Source: Paenibacillus stellifer (GTDB lineage Bacteria; Bacillota; Bacilli; Paenibacillales; Paenibacillaceae). Taken from it: a stretch of DNA of 64,000 nucleotides. The notes under the pieces are model-generated. The model saw only the letters and a list, made by a program, of their open reading frames with translations. It was not told where the DNA came from and did not search any database. Shown in pieces: positions 25,894-34,934 of this stretch. The first letter of the stretch is position 1. Every line of letters begins with the position of its first letter. The position numbers and the translations under genes are program-made. The DNA lies in the NCBI RefSeq assembly GCF_000758685.1, contig NZ_CP009286.1:1146501-1210500 (forward strand). The letters run 5' to 3'.

Positions 25894-26601
25894 ATGAAGT
25901 ATGAGGTTCTGTTGTTCGATGCGGACGATACGCTGTTTGATTACAAAATGGGAGAGAGCTATGCGCTTCAGGAGGCTTTTCGGGAGTTCGGCAAGCCCGA
26001 GTGCTTTGAAGCCTGCTTGACCACGTATCAGCGGATTAACAAGGCACTCTGGAAAGACATGGAGCTTGGTCTGGTTTCGTCGGCCGATCTGCGTGTGGAG
26101 CGCTTCGCCCGGCTCTTTGCGGAGCACGGGTACAAGCTGGACCCGGGGGCCTTTAGCGATTCTTACTTAAAACATCTCTGCGCAGCGTCCTTTCTGATGG
26201 AAGGGGCATTGGAACTGTGCGCTGCACTTCCGGATTGTACGCTTGCCGTCATTACGAACGGGATCAAGGAGGTTCAATATTCGCGAATCCGGGGCTCCCA
26301 GCTGCACGACGCATTCTCGCATATTATCATTTCGGAGGAAGTGGGCAGCCAAAAGCCCGAGCCGGGCATATTCGATTATGCCTTTAACCGGCTCGGGCTT
26401 GGTCCCGAGGACAAATCCAAAGTGCTCATTATCGGAGATACGCTTTCGTCCGACATCAAGGGGGGCAATGCCTACGGGATCGACACCTGCTGGTTCAACG
26501 TACGGCTTCAGCCGGCCGATCTCGGCATTGTTCCGACTTATGAAATCCGCTCGCTGTCAGAGCTGGTTCCGATCGTCAGCGGAGAGGTCGGACAGGCTTA
26601 G
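25894..26601 (+). CDS. yjjG: YjjG-family noncanonical pyrimidine nucleotidase (HAD superfamily)
   Basis: A 235-residue HAD phosphatase. Motif I is FDADDTLFDY with the nucleophile Asp, motif II VITNG, motif III Lys in SQKPEPGIF, and motif IV IGDTLSSDIKGG. The cap domain and the early DADDTLFDY variant match YjjG, which dephosphorylates nucleoside monophosphates including non-canonical ones. ATG 25894 is used because the ATG at 25890 runs into a stop. The gene ends four bases into the converging dioxygenase gene. Confidence 0.88.
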   Translation: MKYEVLLFDADDTLFDYKMGESYALQEAFREFGKPECFEACLTTYQRINKALWKDMELGLVSSADLRVERFARLFAEHGYKLDPGAFSDSYLKHLCAASFLMEGALELCAALPDCTLAVITNGIKEVQYSRIRGSQLHDAFSHIIISEEVGSQKPEPGIFDYAFNRLGLGPEDKSKVLIIGDTLSSDIKGGNAYGIDTCWFNVRLQPADLGIVPTYEIRSLSELVPIVSGEVGQA

Positions 26602-27569
26602 TGCCGCGTATCCAGCGGCTTCAGCATCCCCTCAATCTCGCTGCGCTTCGGCTCAAGGAACGGAGGGAGGGCCAGCGCTTCGCCCAGACTCTCGAACGGC
26701 TCATCCGTAGCAAAGCCCGGGCCGTCCGTTGCCAGCTCGAACAGAATGCCGTTCGGCTCCCGGAAGTACAGAGAACGGAAATAGTACCGGTCGACGAAGC
26801 CGGAATTGGGCAGCCGGACGGTGCGGACGCGTTCGACCCAGCGCCGCAGTTCCTCCTCGTTGTCTACACGGAAGGCGACATGATGAACGCCGCCGCGGCC
26901 CAGACGCTCACCCGGCAGATCGTTTCGTTCCTCAACATGCACCTCCGCTCCGGAGCCGCCTTCACCGGTTTCGAAGACGATGACATCCGGCTGGCCCAAG
27001 GTGGTTGAAGGATAGGTTCCCTTCCGGCGGAAGCCGAGCAGCTGCTCCAGCACTGTGGCCGTCAGATCGGCGCTCTCCACCGTAAGGTAGGCGGGGCCGA
27101 GGCCGGTTATGGCAAACTCATGGGGAACGGGGCTCTTCTCCCAGGGCTGCCCGGCGGCGACGCCCCGGTTATGCTCGTCCGAGACCAGGAAGAAACGTTG
27201 GCCTTCGGGATCGCGGAAGAACAGCGTCAGGCGGCCGCCGCGCTCCTCAATATCGCCGTGTTCCGTTCCAAATTGCGTCAGCCGCTCCTTCCAATAGGCC
27301 AGTGCCGCATCCGACGGAACGCGCAGAGACAGGGCGGATATGCTGTTGTTGCCGTCGCGGTTGCGGCCCGCGTTCGGGATTTCGAAGAAGGTGACCTCGG
27401 TGCCGGGATTTCCCCGTTCATCTCCGTAGAACAGGTGATAGACCGAAATATCATCCTGGTTGACTGTCTTCTTAATCAGCCGGAGTCCAAGCACTTCGGT
27501 GTAGAATTTATAATTCTCGGGAGCCTTGGCCGTTAATGCGGATACGTGGTGCAGTCCTTTCAGTTCCAT
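26598..27569 (-). CDS. Ring-cleaving dioxygenase, MhqO-like (glyoxalase fold)
   Basis: A 323-residue protein of the vicinal-oxygen-chelate fold with two paired modules: GLHHVSALTAKAPENYKFY at the start, then a second module beginning LGPAYLTVESADL. Metal-ligand candidates are His in GLHHVSA, His in GGVHHVAF, and Glu in FREPNGILFELATDG. Family members (MhqA/E/O-like) open hydroquinone or catechol rings during quinone stress. Start 27569 is preferred: GGAGG lies eight bases upstream. Confidence 0.9.
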   Translation of the reverse strand: MELKGLHHVSALTAKAPENYKFYTEVLGLRLIKKTVNQDDISVYHLFYGDERGNPGTEVTFFEIPNAGRNRDGNNSISALSLRVPSDAALAYWKERLTQFGTEHGDIEERGGRLTLFFRDPEGQRFFLVSDEHNRGVAAGQPWEKSPVPHEFAITGLGPAYLTVESADLTATVLEQLLGFRRKGTYPSTTLGQPDVIVFETGEGGSGAEVHVEERNDLPGERLGRGGVHHVAFRVDNEEELRRWVERVRTVRLPNSGFVDRYYFRSLYFREPNGILFELATDGPGFATDEPFESLGEALALPPFLEPKRSEIEGMLKPLDTRH

Positions 27570-27602
27570 GGCGTATGCCTCCAAATCGTTTGTTTTTAAC
27601 TA

Positions 27603-27647
27603 AACTTAAGTTACTATAATTTTAACAGTAACATACAAAGTATTCAA
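27603..27647 (-). promoter_or_regulatory. Promoter and candidate operator of the dioxygenase gene
   Basis: On the minus strand, TTGAAT (27647-27642) and TAAAAT (27624-27619) are 17 bases apart. Two dyads overlap it: AGTAAC/GTTACT with 11 bases between (27610-27632) and the perfect AACTTAAGTT (27603-27612). A MarR-type quinone-responsive repressor is plausible, but none is encoded next to the gene. Confidence 0.55.
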
Positions 27648-27755
27648 GTCTTTTTCATACTTCGGAACGATGCCATTTGGCTCCACGGATTGTGGCCTGT
27701 CCCTATCATTATGTGATATATTAAATGAACAAAAACCAAAGTAAGGAGCTTGGAA

Positions 27756-28685
27756 ATGGAAAAAACATTGATCTTTGGGCACAAAAATCCCGACACCGAT
27801 ACGATTTGTTCCGCTATCGCCTATGCCGCACTCAAGAAAGAGCTGGGCTGGGACGTGGAGGCTGTTCGCCTTGGCGAAGTTGGCGCCGAGACGAAATTTG
27901 CGCTGGACTACTTCGGAGTCGAAGCTCCCCGCCTGGTTGAGCAAGTGGCAGGCGAAGCCAAGCAGGTTATTCTCGTCGATCATAACGAACGCCAGCAGAG
28001 CGCAAGCGATATCGATCAAGTGCGCGTCGTAGAAGTCATCGACCACCACCGGATCGCGAATTTCGAAACGGCTCATCCGCTCTACTACCGTGCCGAGCCG
28101 GTAGGCTGTACAGCAACGATTCTGAAGAAGCTGTACAAGGAGAACGGCGTGGAAATCAGCAAGCCGGTTGCCGGGCTTATGCTGTCCGCCATCGTCTCCG
28201 ACTCCCTGCTGTTCAAATCCCCGACCTGCACGGAAGAGGATGTAGCTGCAGCCAAGGAACTGGCCGAAATCGCAGGCGTGAATACCGATGTATACGGGCT
28301 GGACATGCTGAAAGCCGGCGCTTCCCTGCTCGACAAGAGCATCGATACACTGCTTAATCTGGATGCGAAGGAATTCTCGATGGGCGGCAAGAAAGTCGTA
28401 ATCGCCCAGGTCAATGCCGTGGATACGAACGACGTTCTGTCCCGCCAGGCTGAAGTTGAAGCTGCTCTTCAGAGCATCATCGACGAGAAGGGCCTCGACC
28501 TGTTCCTGTTCGTCATCACGGACATTCTGAACAGCGATTCCGTCGGCATCGCGCTGGGCAGCGCGGCCGGAGCTGTGGAGCAGGCCTACAATGTGAAGCT
28601 GGACGGCAACAAGGCCCTTCTGAAGGGCGTTGTCTCCCGCAAATCGCAGATCGTTCCGGTGCTGACCGAAACGTTGTCCAAGTAA
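27756..28685 (+). CDS. ppaC: Manganese-dependent inorganic pyrophosphatase (family II)
   Basis: A 309-residue DHH-family enzyme, exactly the usual length. The motifs are all present: FGHKNPDTD (Mn ligands), VDHNER, the DHHR signature and, in the C-terminal domain, SRKSQIVP, where Arg and Lys bind substrate. It hydrolyses pyrophosphate. ATG 27756 follows AAGGAG. No CBS regulatory domains are inserted. Confidence 0.97.
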   Translation: MEKTLIFGHKNPDTDTICSAIAYAALKKELGWDVEAVRLGEVGAETKFALDYFGVEAPRLVEQVAGEAKQVILVDHNERQQSASDIDQVRVVEVIDHHRIANFETAHPLYYRAEPVGCTATILKKLYKENGVEISKPVAGLMLSAIVSDSLLFKSPTCTEEDVAAAKELAEIAGVNTDVYGLDMLKAGASLLDKSIDTLLNLDAKEFSMGGKKVVIAQVNAVDTNDVLSRQAEVEAALQSIIDEKGLDLFLFVITDILNSDSVGIALGSAAGAVEQAYNVKLDGNKALLKGVVSRKSQIVPVLTETLSK

Positions 28686-28770
28686 GAAGAGCGGCATCCT
28701 ACAAGGAAGCAGCCGGGATACTCTCCAAAGGGCCGGAAGGGTCCGAAGGAGCTTGTCCCTGTAAGCGCAG

Positions 28771-28808
28771 AAGAGCGCCACCGTCTGAAATGGCGGCGGC
28801 GCTCTTTT
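28771..28808 (+). terminator. Terminator after ppaC
   Basis: AAGAGCGCC pairs with GGCGCTCTT, with ACCGTC and GGCGG pairing partly inside, and Ts follow. Confidence 0.85.
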
Positions 28809-28911
28809 ATATACGGGACTTGGAGCGGCTACGGATTTATGAACTTCAGCTGTTGCCTGCAAGGATAACCGTTGTTACAATGAAGGGAATGATGGAAGGG
28901 AGGAGACTCAA

Positions 28912-29346
28912 ATGACAAAGCGCAATATAGGCTCCCTGCAGTACAAATCTTTCGGTCTTGCTCTCCAAGCGCTGGTAGTGCTGACCAAGGAAGGCGGAAC
29001 GTGCCCGAGCTGTGAAATCGCCAAGCTGATGTCTTCCGAGCCTACGCTTCTGCGCCGTATTCTGGCCAAGCTGGCCAAAGAATCGATTCTGGTGACCCGG
29101 GAAGGAAGAGATGGCGGCTACATGCTGAACATGGCGGCTGACCAGCTTACCCTGGCAGAGGTGTACCGTGCGCTTGAAGTGGGCGAAGCCCGGCACGAAG
29201 TGGTCAGCGGAACGGCATGCACGAACGAATTCGGCAGACAGATGAAGACGGCTTTCGGCGATATTCTGGATGAGGTGGACAGCAGCGTTCTTGGTGTGCT
29301 GAAGAAATATACGGTTGCCGATATGGCGGCAAGGGCCGGATATTGA
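28912..29346 (+). CDS. Rrf2-family transcriptional regulator
   Basis: A 144-residue winged helix protein. SCEIAKLMSSEPTLLRRILAK (around residues 35-55) and LVTREGRDGGYML are typical of Rrf2. The usual three-Cys iron-sulfur cluster is absent; only Cys in GTCPSC and one in TACTNE are seen, so it may sense thiols or electrophiles directly. It lies 165 bases before a nitroreductase gene in the same direction. The gap contains a dyad, so it may regulate that gene. Confidence 0.88.
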   Translation: MTKRNIGSLQYKSFGLALQALVVLTKEGGTCPSCEIAKLMSSEPTLLRRILAKLAKESILVTREGRDGGYMLNMAADQLTLAEVYRALEVGEARHEVVSGTACTNEFGRQMKTAFGDILDEVDSSVLGVLKKYTVADMAARAGY

Positions 29347-29460
29347 CAACTGTGTTCTGGCGCCCTATACTGTGCTTATTACGCAACAGTTAAGGCTGTA
29401 ACTGGAAATTGAACATTGTGATTTGGCGATAGGTTGGCGAAAGATTTTTTTTGTTGTTAA

Positions 29461-29480
29461 CTGTGTTATTAACTACACAG
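29461..29480 (+). promoter_or_regulatory. Candidate operator upstream of the nitroreductase gene
   Basis: CTGTGT (29461-29466) and ACACAG (29475-29480) form an inverted repeat with eight bases between, 31 bases before the nitroreductase start. CTGTG words also occur just after the Rrf2 gene (around 29348), which hints at a shared regulator. Confidence 0.4.
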
Positions 29481-29511
29481 AATATAAGGGAATCCCGGGA
29501 GGCTGAATCCA

Positions 29512-30159
29512 ATGGAAAATCAAGTTCAAGTTGCTCCATCTTTTCAAGAAGTTATTCATGAGCGTCATTCGGTGAGAAGTTATGACCCAAGCCGGAAAAT
29601 CTCCGAGCAGGAGATCAACGAGCTGCTCAGCGATGCCATTCTGGCGCCGTCTTCCTCCAATCTGCAGCCGTGGCGGTTTCTCGTGATCACGGATCAGGCG
29701 TTGAAGGAGCAGCTGCTGCCGATCGCGAAAAACCAGCAGCAGGTTGTGGACGCTTCCGCCGTCATCGCTGTTCTGGGCGACCGCGAAGCCTATCGCAATG
29801 TCGATCAAATCTGGGATTCCGCCGTTGAAGCGGGCTACGCCACTACGGAGATCCGCAACCGTATGACGGAGAACAGCTGGAACGCTTATTCCAGCTTCGG
29901 TCCGGAAATTCAAAAGGACATCGCGCTGGTGGACGGCGGGCTGATCTCCATGCAGCTGATGCTTGCCGCCAAGGCGAGAGGCTATGATACGGTTCCCATG
30001 GGCGGATACAATGTGCAGGATTTCCGTGAGTTGTTCCGGATTCCGGATCGTTATGTCAACGTCATGCTGATTGCCGTGGGCTATGCCGCTGGTGAAGGCC
30101 GGCGCACCACCCGGCTCCCGCTGTCAGACGTGACTTTCTACAATGAATTCAAAGGCTGA
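29512..30159 (+). CDS. Nitroreductase-family FMN oxidoreductase
   Basis: A 215-residue flavoprotein. RHSVRSYDPSRKIS near the start binds the FMN phosphate, APSSSNLQPWRF is the family signature, and GYDTVPMGGYN lies in the C-terminal half. Relatives such as B. subtilis YodC or HypO reduce quinones or nitro compounds with NAD(P)H and are induced by electrophile or oxidant stress. The start follows GGGAGGCTGAATCC. Confidence 0.93.
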   Translation: MENQVQVAPSFQEVIHERHSVRSYDPSRKISEQEINELLSDAILAPSSSNLQPWRFLVITDQALKEQLLPIAKNQQQVVDASAVIAVLGDREAYRNVDQIWDSAVEAGYATTEIRNRMTENSWNAYSSFGPEIQKDIALVDGGLISMQLMLAAKARGYDTVPMGGYNVQDFRELFRIPDRYVNVMLIAVGYAAGEGRRTTRLPLSDVTFYNEFKG

Positions 30160-30213
30160 TTCCTCTGAATCGTATATAATTCCCGGACGCTCAAACGGCG
30201 CCTGGTTAATCAT

Positions 30214-30239
30214 GAACCCCCGCCGGCCGGCGGGGGTTC
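30214..30239. repeat. Perfect 26-bp palindrome
   Basis: GAACCCCCGCCGG is followed directly by its reverse complement, so the two strands read the same. It lies between the nitroreductase and pirin genes. No T run follows on either strand, so termination is possible but not assured. Confidence 0.7.
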
Positions 30240-30390
30240 ATTAGCGTCTGCGAACTTCCCGAGCGGTTAAGACCGCCTTTCGCCCGCCGGTTTGGAACAG
30301 GACTCCGCTGCGTGCTACAATCGGTGTGAAACGGCCTTGGGCCGTTCGCAGCCCATAAGCGAGAAATTCCAGACCAATCAACAGGAGGCG

Positions 30391-31101
30391 ATGATGACGA
30401 TGATCCAGGTATACCCGGCCGAGTCGGCCCACCGGTTCGATCACGGATGGCTGAGAGGCAGCCATATTTTCTCTTTCGGCGAGTACTACGATCCCGATAA
30501 TACCGCATTCGGTCCGATGCGCGTATGCAATGACGATACTATTTTCCCGGGGAGAGGGTTCGGCGCCCATCCTCACAGCGATATGGAGATCGTCTCGATC
30601 ATTCTGTCCGGCGTGCTCCGTCATGAGGATAATCTCGGGAATGTGGCGGAGAGCACCTTCGGCGGTATCCAGCGCATGTCGGCCGGAACGGGCGTCATTC
30701 ATACCGAGCATAACCCTTCACAGGACGAGCCGGTGCGCCTGCTGCAGCTCTGGTTCATGCCCGCAGTTCGCGGCAAGGAGCCATCCTACCGGGCGGGAAA
30801 ATTCCCGGCGGAGAGGCTGGATGGCGCGCTGCTGCCGGTGGTCACTCCGGACGGCGGCGAAGGCAGCGCAGTGGATATCGGACAGGATTTGACCATTTAT
30901 CTGGGACGCCTGCACGCCGGCCAGAGCGAGATCTTTCGGCAGCGGCCGGACCGGCGTATTTTTGTATATGTTATAGAAGGAACGCTCTCGGCAGGAGAAG
31001 CCAGACTGCGCTATGGAGATTCCGCCCGGATTTCAGGCGAGGAGCAGCTCAGGCTTGAAGCGGAGGAGCCCGCTTTTATCATGCTGATTGATCTGCCATA
31101 A
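30391..31101 (+). CDS. Pirin-family protein (bicupin)
   Basis: About 236 residues. The N-terminal cupin has the pirin metal motif FGAHPHSDMEIVSI and later GTGVIHTEHN, giving the His/Glu ligands. A second, degenerate cupin follows (LHAGQSEIF, YVIEGTLSAGE). Some pirins are quercetinases, others have no known enzyme role. Three in-frame ATGs (30391, 30394, 30400) follow AGGAGG; 30394 or 30400 has the better distance. Confidence 0.92.
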   Translation: MMTMIQVYPAESAHRFDHGWLRGSHIFSFGEYYDPDNTAFGPMRVCNDDTIFPGRGFGAHPHSDMEIVSIILSGVLRHEDNLGNVAESTFGGIQRMSAGTGVIHTEHNPSQDEPVRLLQLWFMPAVRGKEPSYRAGKFPAERLDGALLPVVTPDGGEGSAVDIGQDLTIYLGRLHAGQSEIFRQRPDRRIFVYVIEGTLSAGEARLRYGDSARISGEEQLRLEAEEPAFIMLIDLP

Positions 31102-31145
31102 GCAGCCGTCTTGATAAGGAAACCGTCTGAATGGAGGAACAGAAG

Positions 31146-31475
31146 ATGAGCCAGCAGGAGAGAGTATTGGTCAAGCATGCCGTAACGGGACGGACGCTGC
31201 TGAGCAGCGAGTACGGACTGGCGTACAGCTTCGAGCAGAACGGCGGTCTGACGCGCTTGACCATCCGGGGCGTAACGCCGGACCAGGGCCGTCAGGTGCT
31301 GGAGCTGAAGTCCGAGCTTAACGTGTTCCGGTTCGAGGAGCCGGAAGGCGCGCCGGTCGTGAAGCATTGGTACTATGTCGGAGACAACCCGGTTGAATAT
31401 GACGAGAGCACAGGCAGTCTGACCGTCACGGCTGAACGGGAAATCGAATACCGGCCCGACCAGTATTGGGAATAG
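31146..31475 (+). CDS. Hypothetical protein (109 aa)
   Basis: A soluble 109-residue protein of alternating charged and beta-prone stretches (GLTRLTIRGVTPDQGR, KHWYYVGDNPVEYD). I do not recognise a family. ATG 31146 is chosen because GGAGGA lies eight bases upstream, inside the first codons of the longer alternative at 31131. It follows the pirin gene by 44 bases and may be cotranscribed with it. Confidence 0.7.
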   Translation: MSQQERVLVKHAVTGRTLLSSEYGLAYSFEQNGGLTRLTIRGVTPDQGRQVLELKSELNVFRFEEPEGAPVVKHWYYVGDNPVEYDESTGSLTVTAEREIEYRPDQYWE

Positions 31476-31576
31476 GCTCCAGGCGGGCGTTTGACTTTTG
31501 TGCTCCGGTGTACTAATTTGGGTATGGCTGCCAAATGGATATGCCGGATTTTTAGATGACGGGAGATTTGGAGAAT

Positions 31577-32677
31577 ATGGATATTTTCACGGCGATGGGA
31601 CAGGCTGACTACGAGGAGCTGGTGTTCTGCCAGGACCGGGCGTCCGGACTGAAAGCCATTATCGCGATACACGATACAACGCTGGGGCCGGCTCTGGGCG
31701 GAACCCGGATGTGGACATATGCCACGGAGGAAGAAGCGATTGTGGACGCGCTTCGTCTGGCCAAGGGCATGACATACAAGAATGCGGTGTCCGGGCTTAA
31801 CCTGGGAGGCGGCAAGACCGTCATCATCGGCGATCCTAGAAAAGACAAGAACGAAGCGATGTTCCGCGCCTTTGGCCGATATGTGCAGGGACTCGGCGGA
31901 CGGTATATTACGGCGGAGGATGTCGGCACGACGGAAGACGATATGGATATCATCCACCAGGAGACCGATTATGTGACGGGGATCTCCCAGTCGTACGGTT
32001 CTTCGGGCAATCCCTCGCCAGTTACGGCCTTCGGCGTATATCGCGGAATGAAGGCTGCGGCGAAGGTGGCTTTCGGAAGCGATTCGCTCGAAGGGCGGAC
32101 CATCGCGGTTCAAGGTGTCGGCAACGTAGCCTTCGCGCTGTGCGGCTATTTAAAGGAAGAAGGCGCGAAACTGATCGTGACCGATATCAACAAGGAAGCG
32201 GTACAGCGGGCCGAAGAGGCTTACGGAGCGAAGGCGGTCGATCCGAAGGATATCGCTTCGGTAGGATGCGATATTTATGCGCCCTGTGCGCTCGGAGCGG
32301 TCATTAACGACAAGACGCTGCCGCTTATCAAGGCGAAAGTCGTCGCAGGCGCCGCCAACAACCAGCTCAAAGAGCCGCGCCACGGCGACGCGCTCTATGA
32401 ACGCGGCATCGTCTATGCTCCGGACTATGTGATCAACGCGGGCGGCGTGATCAACATTGCCGACGAGCTGAACGGCTACAACAAAGAGCGCGCGCTGAAG
32501 CAGGTGTCGAAAATTTACGACAACATTACGCGTGTGCTTGATATTTCCCGGCAGAAGGGCATTCCGCCGCACGCGGCGGCCGACCATCTGGCCGAGGAAC
32601 GGATCGCCCTGCTGAAGAACAGCCGCAGCACCTTCCTGCGCGACGGCCATCACATCATCAGCAGAAAGCGGCCCTAA
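31577..32677 (+). CDS. ldh: Leucine dehydrogenase
   Basis: A 366-residue Glu/Leu/Phe/Val dehydrogenase. [21 protein letters not shown] and [10 protein letters not shown] match bacillar leucine dehydrogenase; the catalytic Lys is in KGMTYKNA, the NAD-binding loop GVGNVAFAL is intact, and the NNQL motif follows. It reversibly deaminates branched-chain amino acids, feeding iso-branched fatty acid primers. Start 31577 matches the family N terminus and has GGAGA upstream. No branched-chain keto acid dehydrogenase genes adjoin it. The conventional symbol in bacilli is also bcd or yqiT. Confidence 0.93.
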   Translation: MDIFTAMGQADYEELVFCQDRASGLKAIIAIHDTTLGPALGGTRMWTYATEEEAIVDALRLAKGMTYKNAVSGLNLGGGKTVIIGDPRKDKNEAMFRAFGRYVQGLGGRYITAEDVGTTEDDMDIIHQETDYVTGISQSYGSSGNPSPVTAFGVYRGMKAAAKVAFGSDSLEGRTIAVQGVGNVAFALCGYLKEEGAKLIVTDINKEAVQRAEEAYGAKAVDPKDIASVGCDIYAPCALGAVINDKTLPLIKAKVVAGAANNQLKEPRHGDALYERGIVYAPDYVINAGGVINIADELNGYNKERALKQVSKIYDNITRVLDISRQKGIPPHAAADHLAEERIALLKNSRSTFLRDGHHIISRKRP

Positions 32678-32726
32678 AGTCATCGCCGGATCATGTCACG
32701 TCAAAGTTGAAAGCTGAACAAGCACC

Positions 32727-32780
32727 AAAAGCCCCCTGTTCACTGCCGGCTGTGCCGGATTGAAATCAGGAGGCTTTTTT
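32727..32780 (+). terminator. Bidirectional terminator between leucine dehydrogenase and cyclophilin genes
   Basis: AAAAGCCCCCTG pairs imperfectly with CAGGAGGCTTTTTT around an inner GCCGGC/GCCGG stem. T runs occur on both strands. Confidence 0.75.
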
Positions 32781-32816
32781 AATTTGATGATTCTATTGAA
32801 ACTTCTTTTGAACCTT

Positions 32817-33521
32817 CTACTGTACCTTCACGGGCTCGGGGTAGCTCACGCCCAGCGTATCCACCGTCACCTTTTTGATAACAGGCGGCTCTTTGGGACG
32901 GTCGTTACTGTCACGCTCCAGCGCGGCGATGGCGTCTACGACATCCATTCCCTCGGTTACCTTGCCGAATGCCGCGTAGCTTCCATCAAGAGACTCCGCC
33001 GCATCGGTCATAATGAAGAATTGGGAGCCGGCGGAATCGGGATCATTCGCCCGGGCCATCGACAGCACGCCGCGCGTATGCTTGAGATCATTGGTGAAGC
33101 CGTTGGCGAGGAACTCGCCTTTAATGCTGTATCCGGGTCCCCCGGTGCCTGTCCCCTCCGGATCGCCGCCCTGTATCATGAAGCCAGGGATCACCCGGTG
33201 GAAAATAAGGCCGTCATAGAATCCCTTGTTGATCAGGGATATGAAGTTATTGACCGTATTGGGCGCGACTTCGGGGTACAGTTCGGCTTTGATGATGCCG
33301 CCATTCTGCATCTCGAACGTTACGATGGGATGGCTGGCGCTCGCCGAAGGCTGATCTGCGGAACTGCTGCCTTTTGCAGAGGAAGCCGGGGAAGGGGAAG
33401 CCGACGCCCCGCCGGAAGCCTCGGGCTTGCTGCCGCAGCCTGCCATCAGCACGAGCAGAGCCAGTCCCAGAAACGCCCAAATGGCAAATAATCGGGTGCG
33501 TGTCGGACGCGTTGTTTTCAC
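32817..33521 (-). CDS. Cyclophilin-type peptidyl-prolyl isomerase lipoprotein
   Basis: A 234-residue protein with a lipobox (LVLMAGC, Cys at about residue 29) and a Ser/Ala linker to about residue 64. The cyclophilin domain has the FHRVIPGFMIQGGDP active-site signature with its Arg, and the SAGSQFFI motif. It probably helps fold exported proteins on the outer face of the membrane. The start is GTG; an ATG just upstream is out of frame and stops at once. It is a single-gene unit. Confidence 0.95.
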   Translation of the reverse strand: MKTTRPTRTRLFAIWAFLGLALLVLMAGCGSKPEASGGASASPSPASSAKGSSSADQPSASASHPIVTFEMQNGGIIKAELYPEVAPNTVNNFISLINKGFYDGLIFHRVIPGFMIQGGDPEGTGTGGPGYSIKGEFLANGFTNDLKHTRGVLSMARANDPDSAGSQFFIMTDAAESLDGSYAAFGKVTEGMDVVDAIAALERDSNDRPKEPPVIKKVTVDTLGVSYPEPVKVQ

Positions 33522-33755
33522 TTGTTCATCTCTCTCCTTATAAATCTTTGGTTATAATCGTACTATCGAAGTCATCATAACCTGTCCGGTTCAACTTTGT
33601 AAAATTAAATGAAGAATCGGGATTGGCAGAGACTCTAAACAGGTTTACAATAATAGGATGTTACTGGGTATCATGGCCCCGCTCTGTGGGCCTTAGCTTC
33701 GATAGCCAAGCCTGGATACTTTGCCGCGACCCGAAACTTAAAATTCTTTTATTCC
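33522..33755. other. Non-coding stretch between the cyclophilin gene and the acidic-protein genes
   Basis: No gene is visible. GGCCC/GGGCC and small inner stems occur around 33673-33710, after a TTTACA and a TATCAT that are 19 bases apart. A small RNA on the plus strand is conceivable but I recognise no family. Confidence 0.3.
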
Positions 33756-33791
33756 AAAAAAAAAAGGCCGCCGGACCTGTATCCGGCGGCT
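33756..33791 (-). terminator. Terminator of the acidic-protein operon
   Basis: On the minus strand, GCCGCCGGA pairs with TCCGGCGGC and a run of ten Ts follows. Confidence 0.9.
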
Positions 33792-33853
33792 AAACCTAGT
33801 TCTGGGGAATGCTTATACGCTTCAGGAAAGCGGAAGCAACAGGGAGGCCCGCC

Positions 33854-34456
33854 CTAATCGTCTTCCCCGCCTGTTGACCCATTGAGCAAATCCGTGCCCG
33901 GCATAACGTCAATCGGAGGGGAGGACGGGTCAACCGGGCTTCCCGGCGCGATTGTCTCGGCGTCCGGGACATCCTGCAGAGGATCTGTCCCATCCTCATA
34001 TGCCGCTTCGTCGTCGGCGTAATCCAGGGTCCCCTGGGTCAGCCCGGCCGCGGCGGCCGCGAAGGAAGTATCCGAGCTTAAAAGCTCGTCTCTTCCGGGG
34101 GCAGGCCCTTTCAGTATCCCGTCGTCCAGGGGAGAATCAGACGCCAAGCTGGCAGCGGCGGGAGCGCTTAAGCCGACATCCTCCGCCATTTCGCGGTCCA
34201 GCGCGAGAACCTCATCATCCGGGGCGAACAGGCCGATTTCATCGGGTGCGCCGCTTCCCGTCCGGTCATGGCTGGCAAAGGCCGATTCGATGGGGGTCCG
34301 CATGCTGCCGGATGCTTCCCCGCTCAGGCTCTGGGCCGTCTCCGTTCCGACGAGACGGATATCGTCTGCGGGAATATCCTGTTCCGGAGAGGTGTCGCGC
34401 AGCTTCGAATAACGCTCATACTCGAAGTCGGCTTCCGTTTTATTGAAGTTAGCCAT
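33854..34456 (-). CDS. Acidic low-complexity hypothetical protein (200 aa)
   Basis: A 200-residue soluble protein, very rich in Asp, Glu, Ala, Ser, Gly and Pro, with almost no Lys and probably disordered. The N terminus (MANFNKTEADFEYERYSKL) is the most ordered-looking part. No signal peptide or membrane helix. I do not recognise a family. AAGGAG lies 12 bases before the ATG. It follows the 61-aa gene by 19 bases, so the two form an operon. Confidence 0.7.
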   Translation of the reverse strand: MANFNKTEADFEYERYSKLRDTSPEQDIPADDIRLVGTETAQSLSGEASGSMRTPIESAFASHDRTGSGAPDEIGLFAPDDEVLALDREMAEDVGLSAPAAASLASDSPLDDGILKGPAPGRDELLSSDTSFAAAAAGLTQGTLDYADDEAAYEDGTDPLQDVPDAETIAPGSPVDPSSPPIDVMPGTDLLNGSTGGEDD

Positions 34457-34475
34457 TATTATTCAGCTCCTTATC

Positions 34476-34661
34476 TCAAGGTGTCGCCGTCCCGGCGTGT
34501 TTATCCTTGGGCATTGCATGGCGTATCGCGTCTATTTGATCTTCGTCCGGCAGGGAATCCGGGAAGGAACCCTCCCGGAACAGGCCGAATTTGTCATCGA
34601 TATCGCGTTCGGTTATGAGGCCTTCGTCCTCGGCATCGTTCCTGACCCGGGGGTCTTTCAT
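34476..34661 (-). CDS. Small acidic hypothetical protein (61 aa)
   Basis: A 61-residue charged protein (MKDPRVRNDAEDEGL...; ends HAGTATP). The start at 34661 is set by AAGGAGGAG upstream; longer in-frame starts lack such a site. It precedes the 200-aa acidic protein in a two-gene unit. I do not recognise it; the composition is compatible with a spore or stress protein, but nothing in the sequence proves this. Confidence 0.65.
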   Translation of the reverse strand: MKDPRVRNDAEDEGLITERDIDDKFGLFREGSFPDSLPDEDQIDAIRHAMPKDKHAGTATP

Positions 34662-34934
34662 CAAGCGCTCCTCCTTCCGTATTTCAAGCGTACAGATAAC
34701 GCTTATATTAATGTATACCCTCCCAAAGGCGAGCGAATCCATGCAGCCTCCGGTTCCTGTATTCCCAACTAGTCTTTCACCGTACCGGAAGATCTATGCC
34801 ACGGGAGAAGAGCGACCGACACTGTCAAAGGGACAATGGCCCTATACCTATACTGAATTATGATGTGCTTAATCGGCAGGACAGGCATACCCTGGCCCGG
34901 AAGCCGTCTGGATATCCAAGGGGAGGAATTTGAA

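Noticed and set aside
27606..28862. Minus-strand open frame of about 418 codons
   Set aside because: It is antisense to ppaC, which has all family motifs; no ribosome binding site.
33640..33725. Possible small structured RNA
   Set aside because: Short GGCCC/GGGCC stems are present, but no known RNA motif and no clear terminator on the plus strand. Left as a note only.
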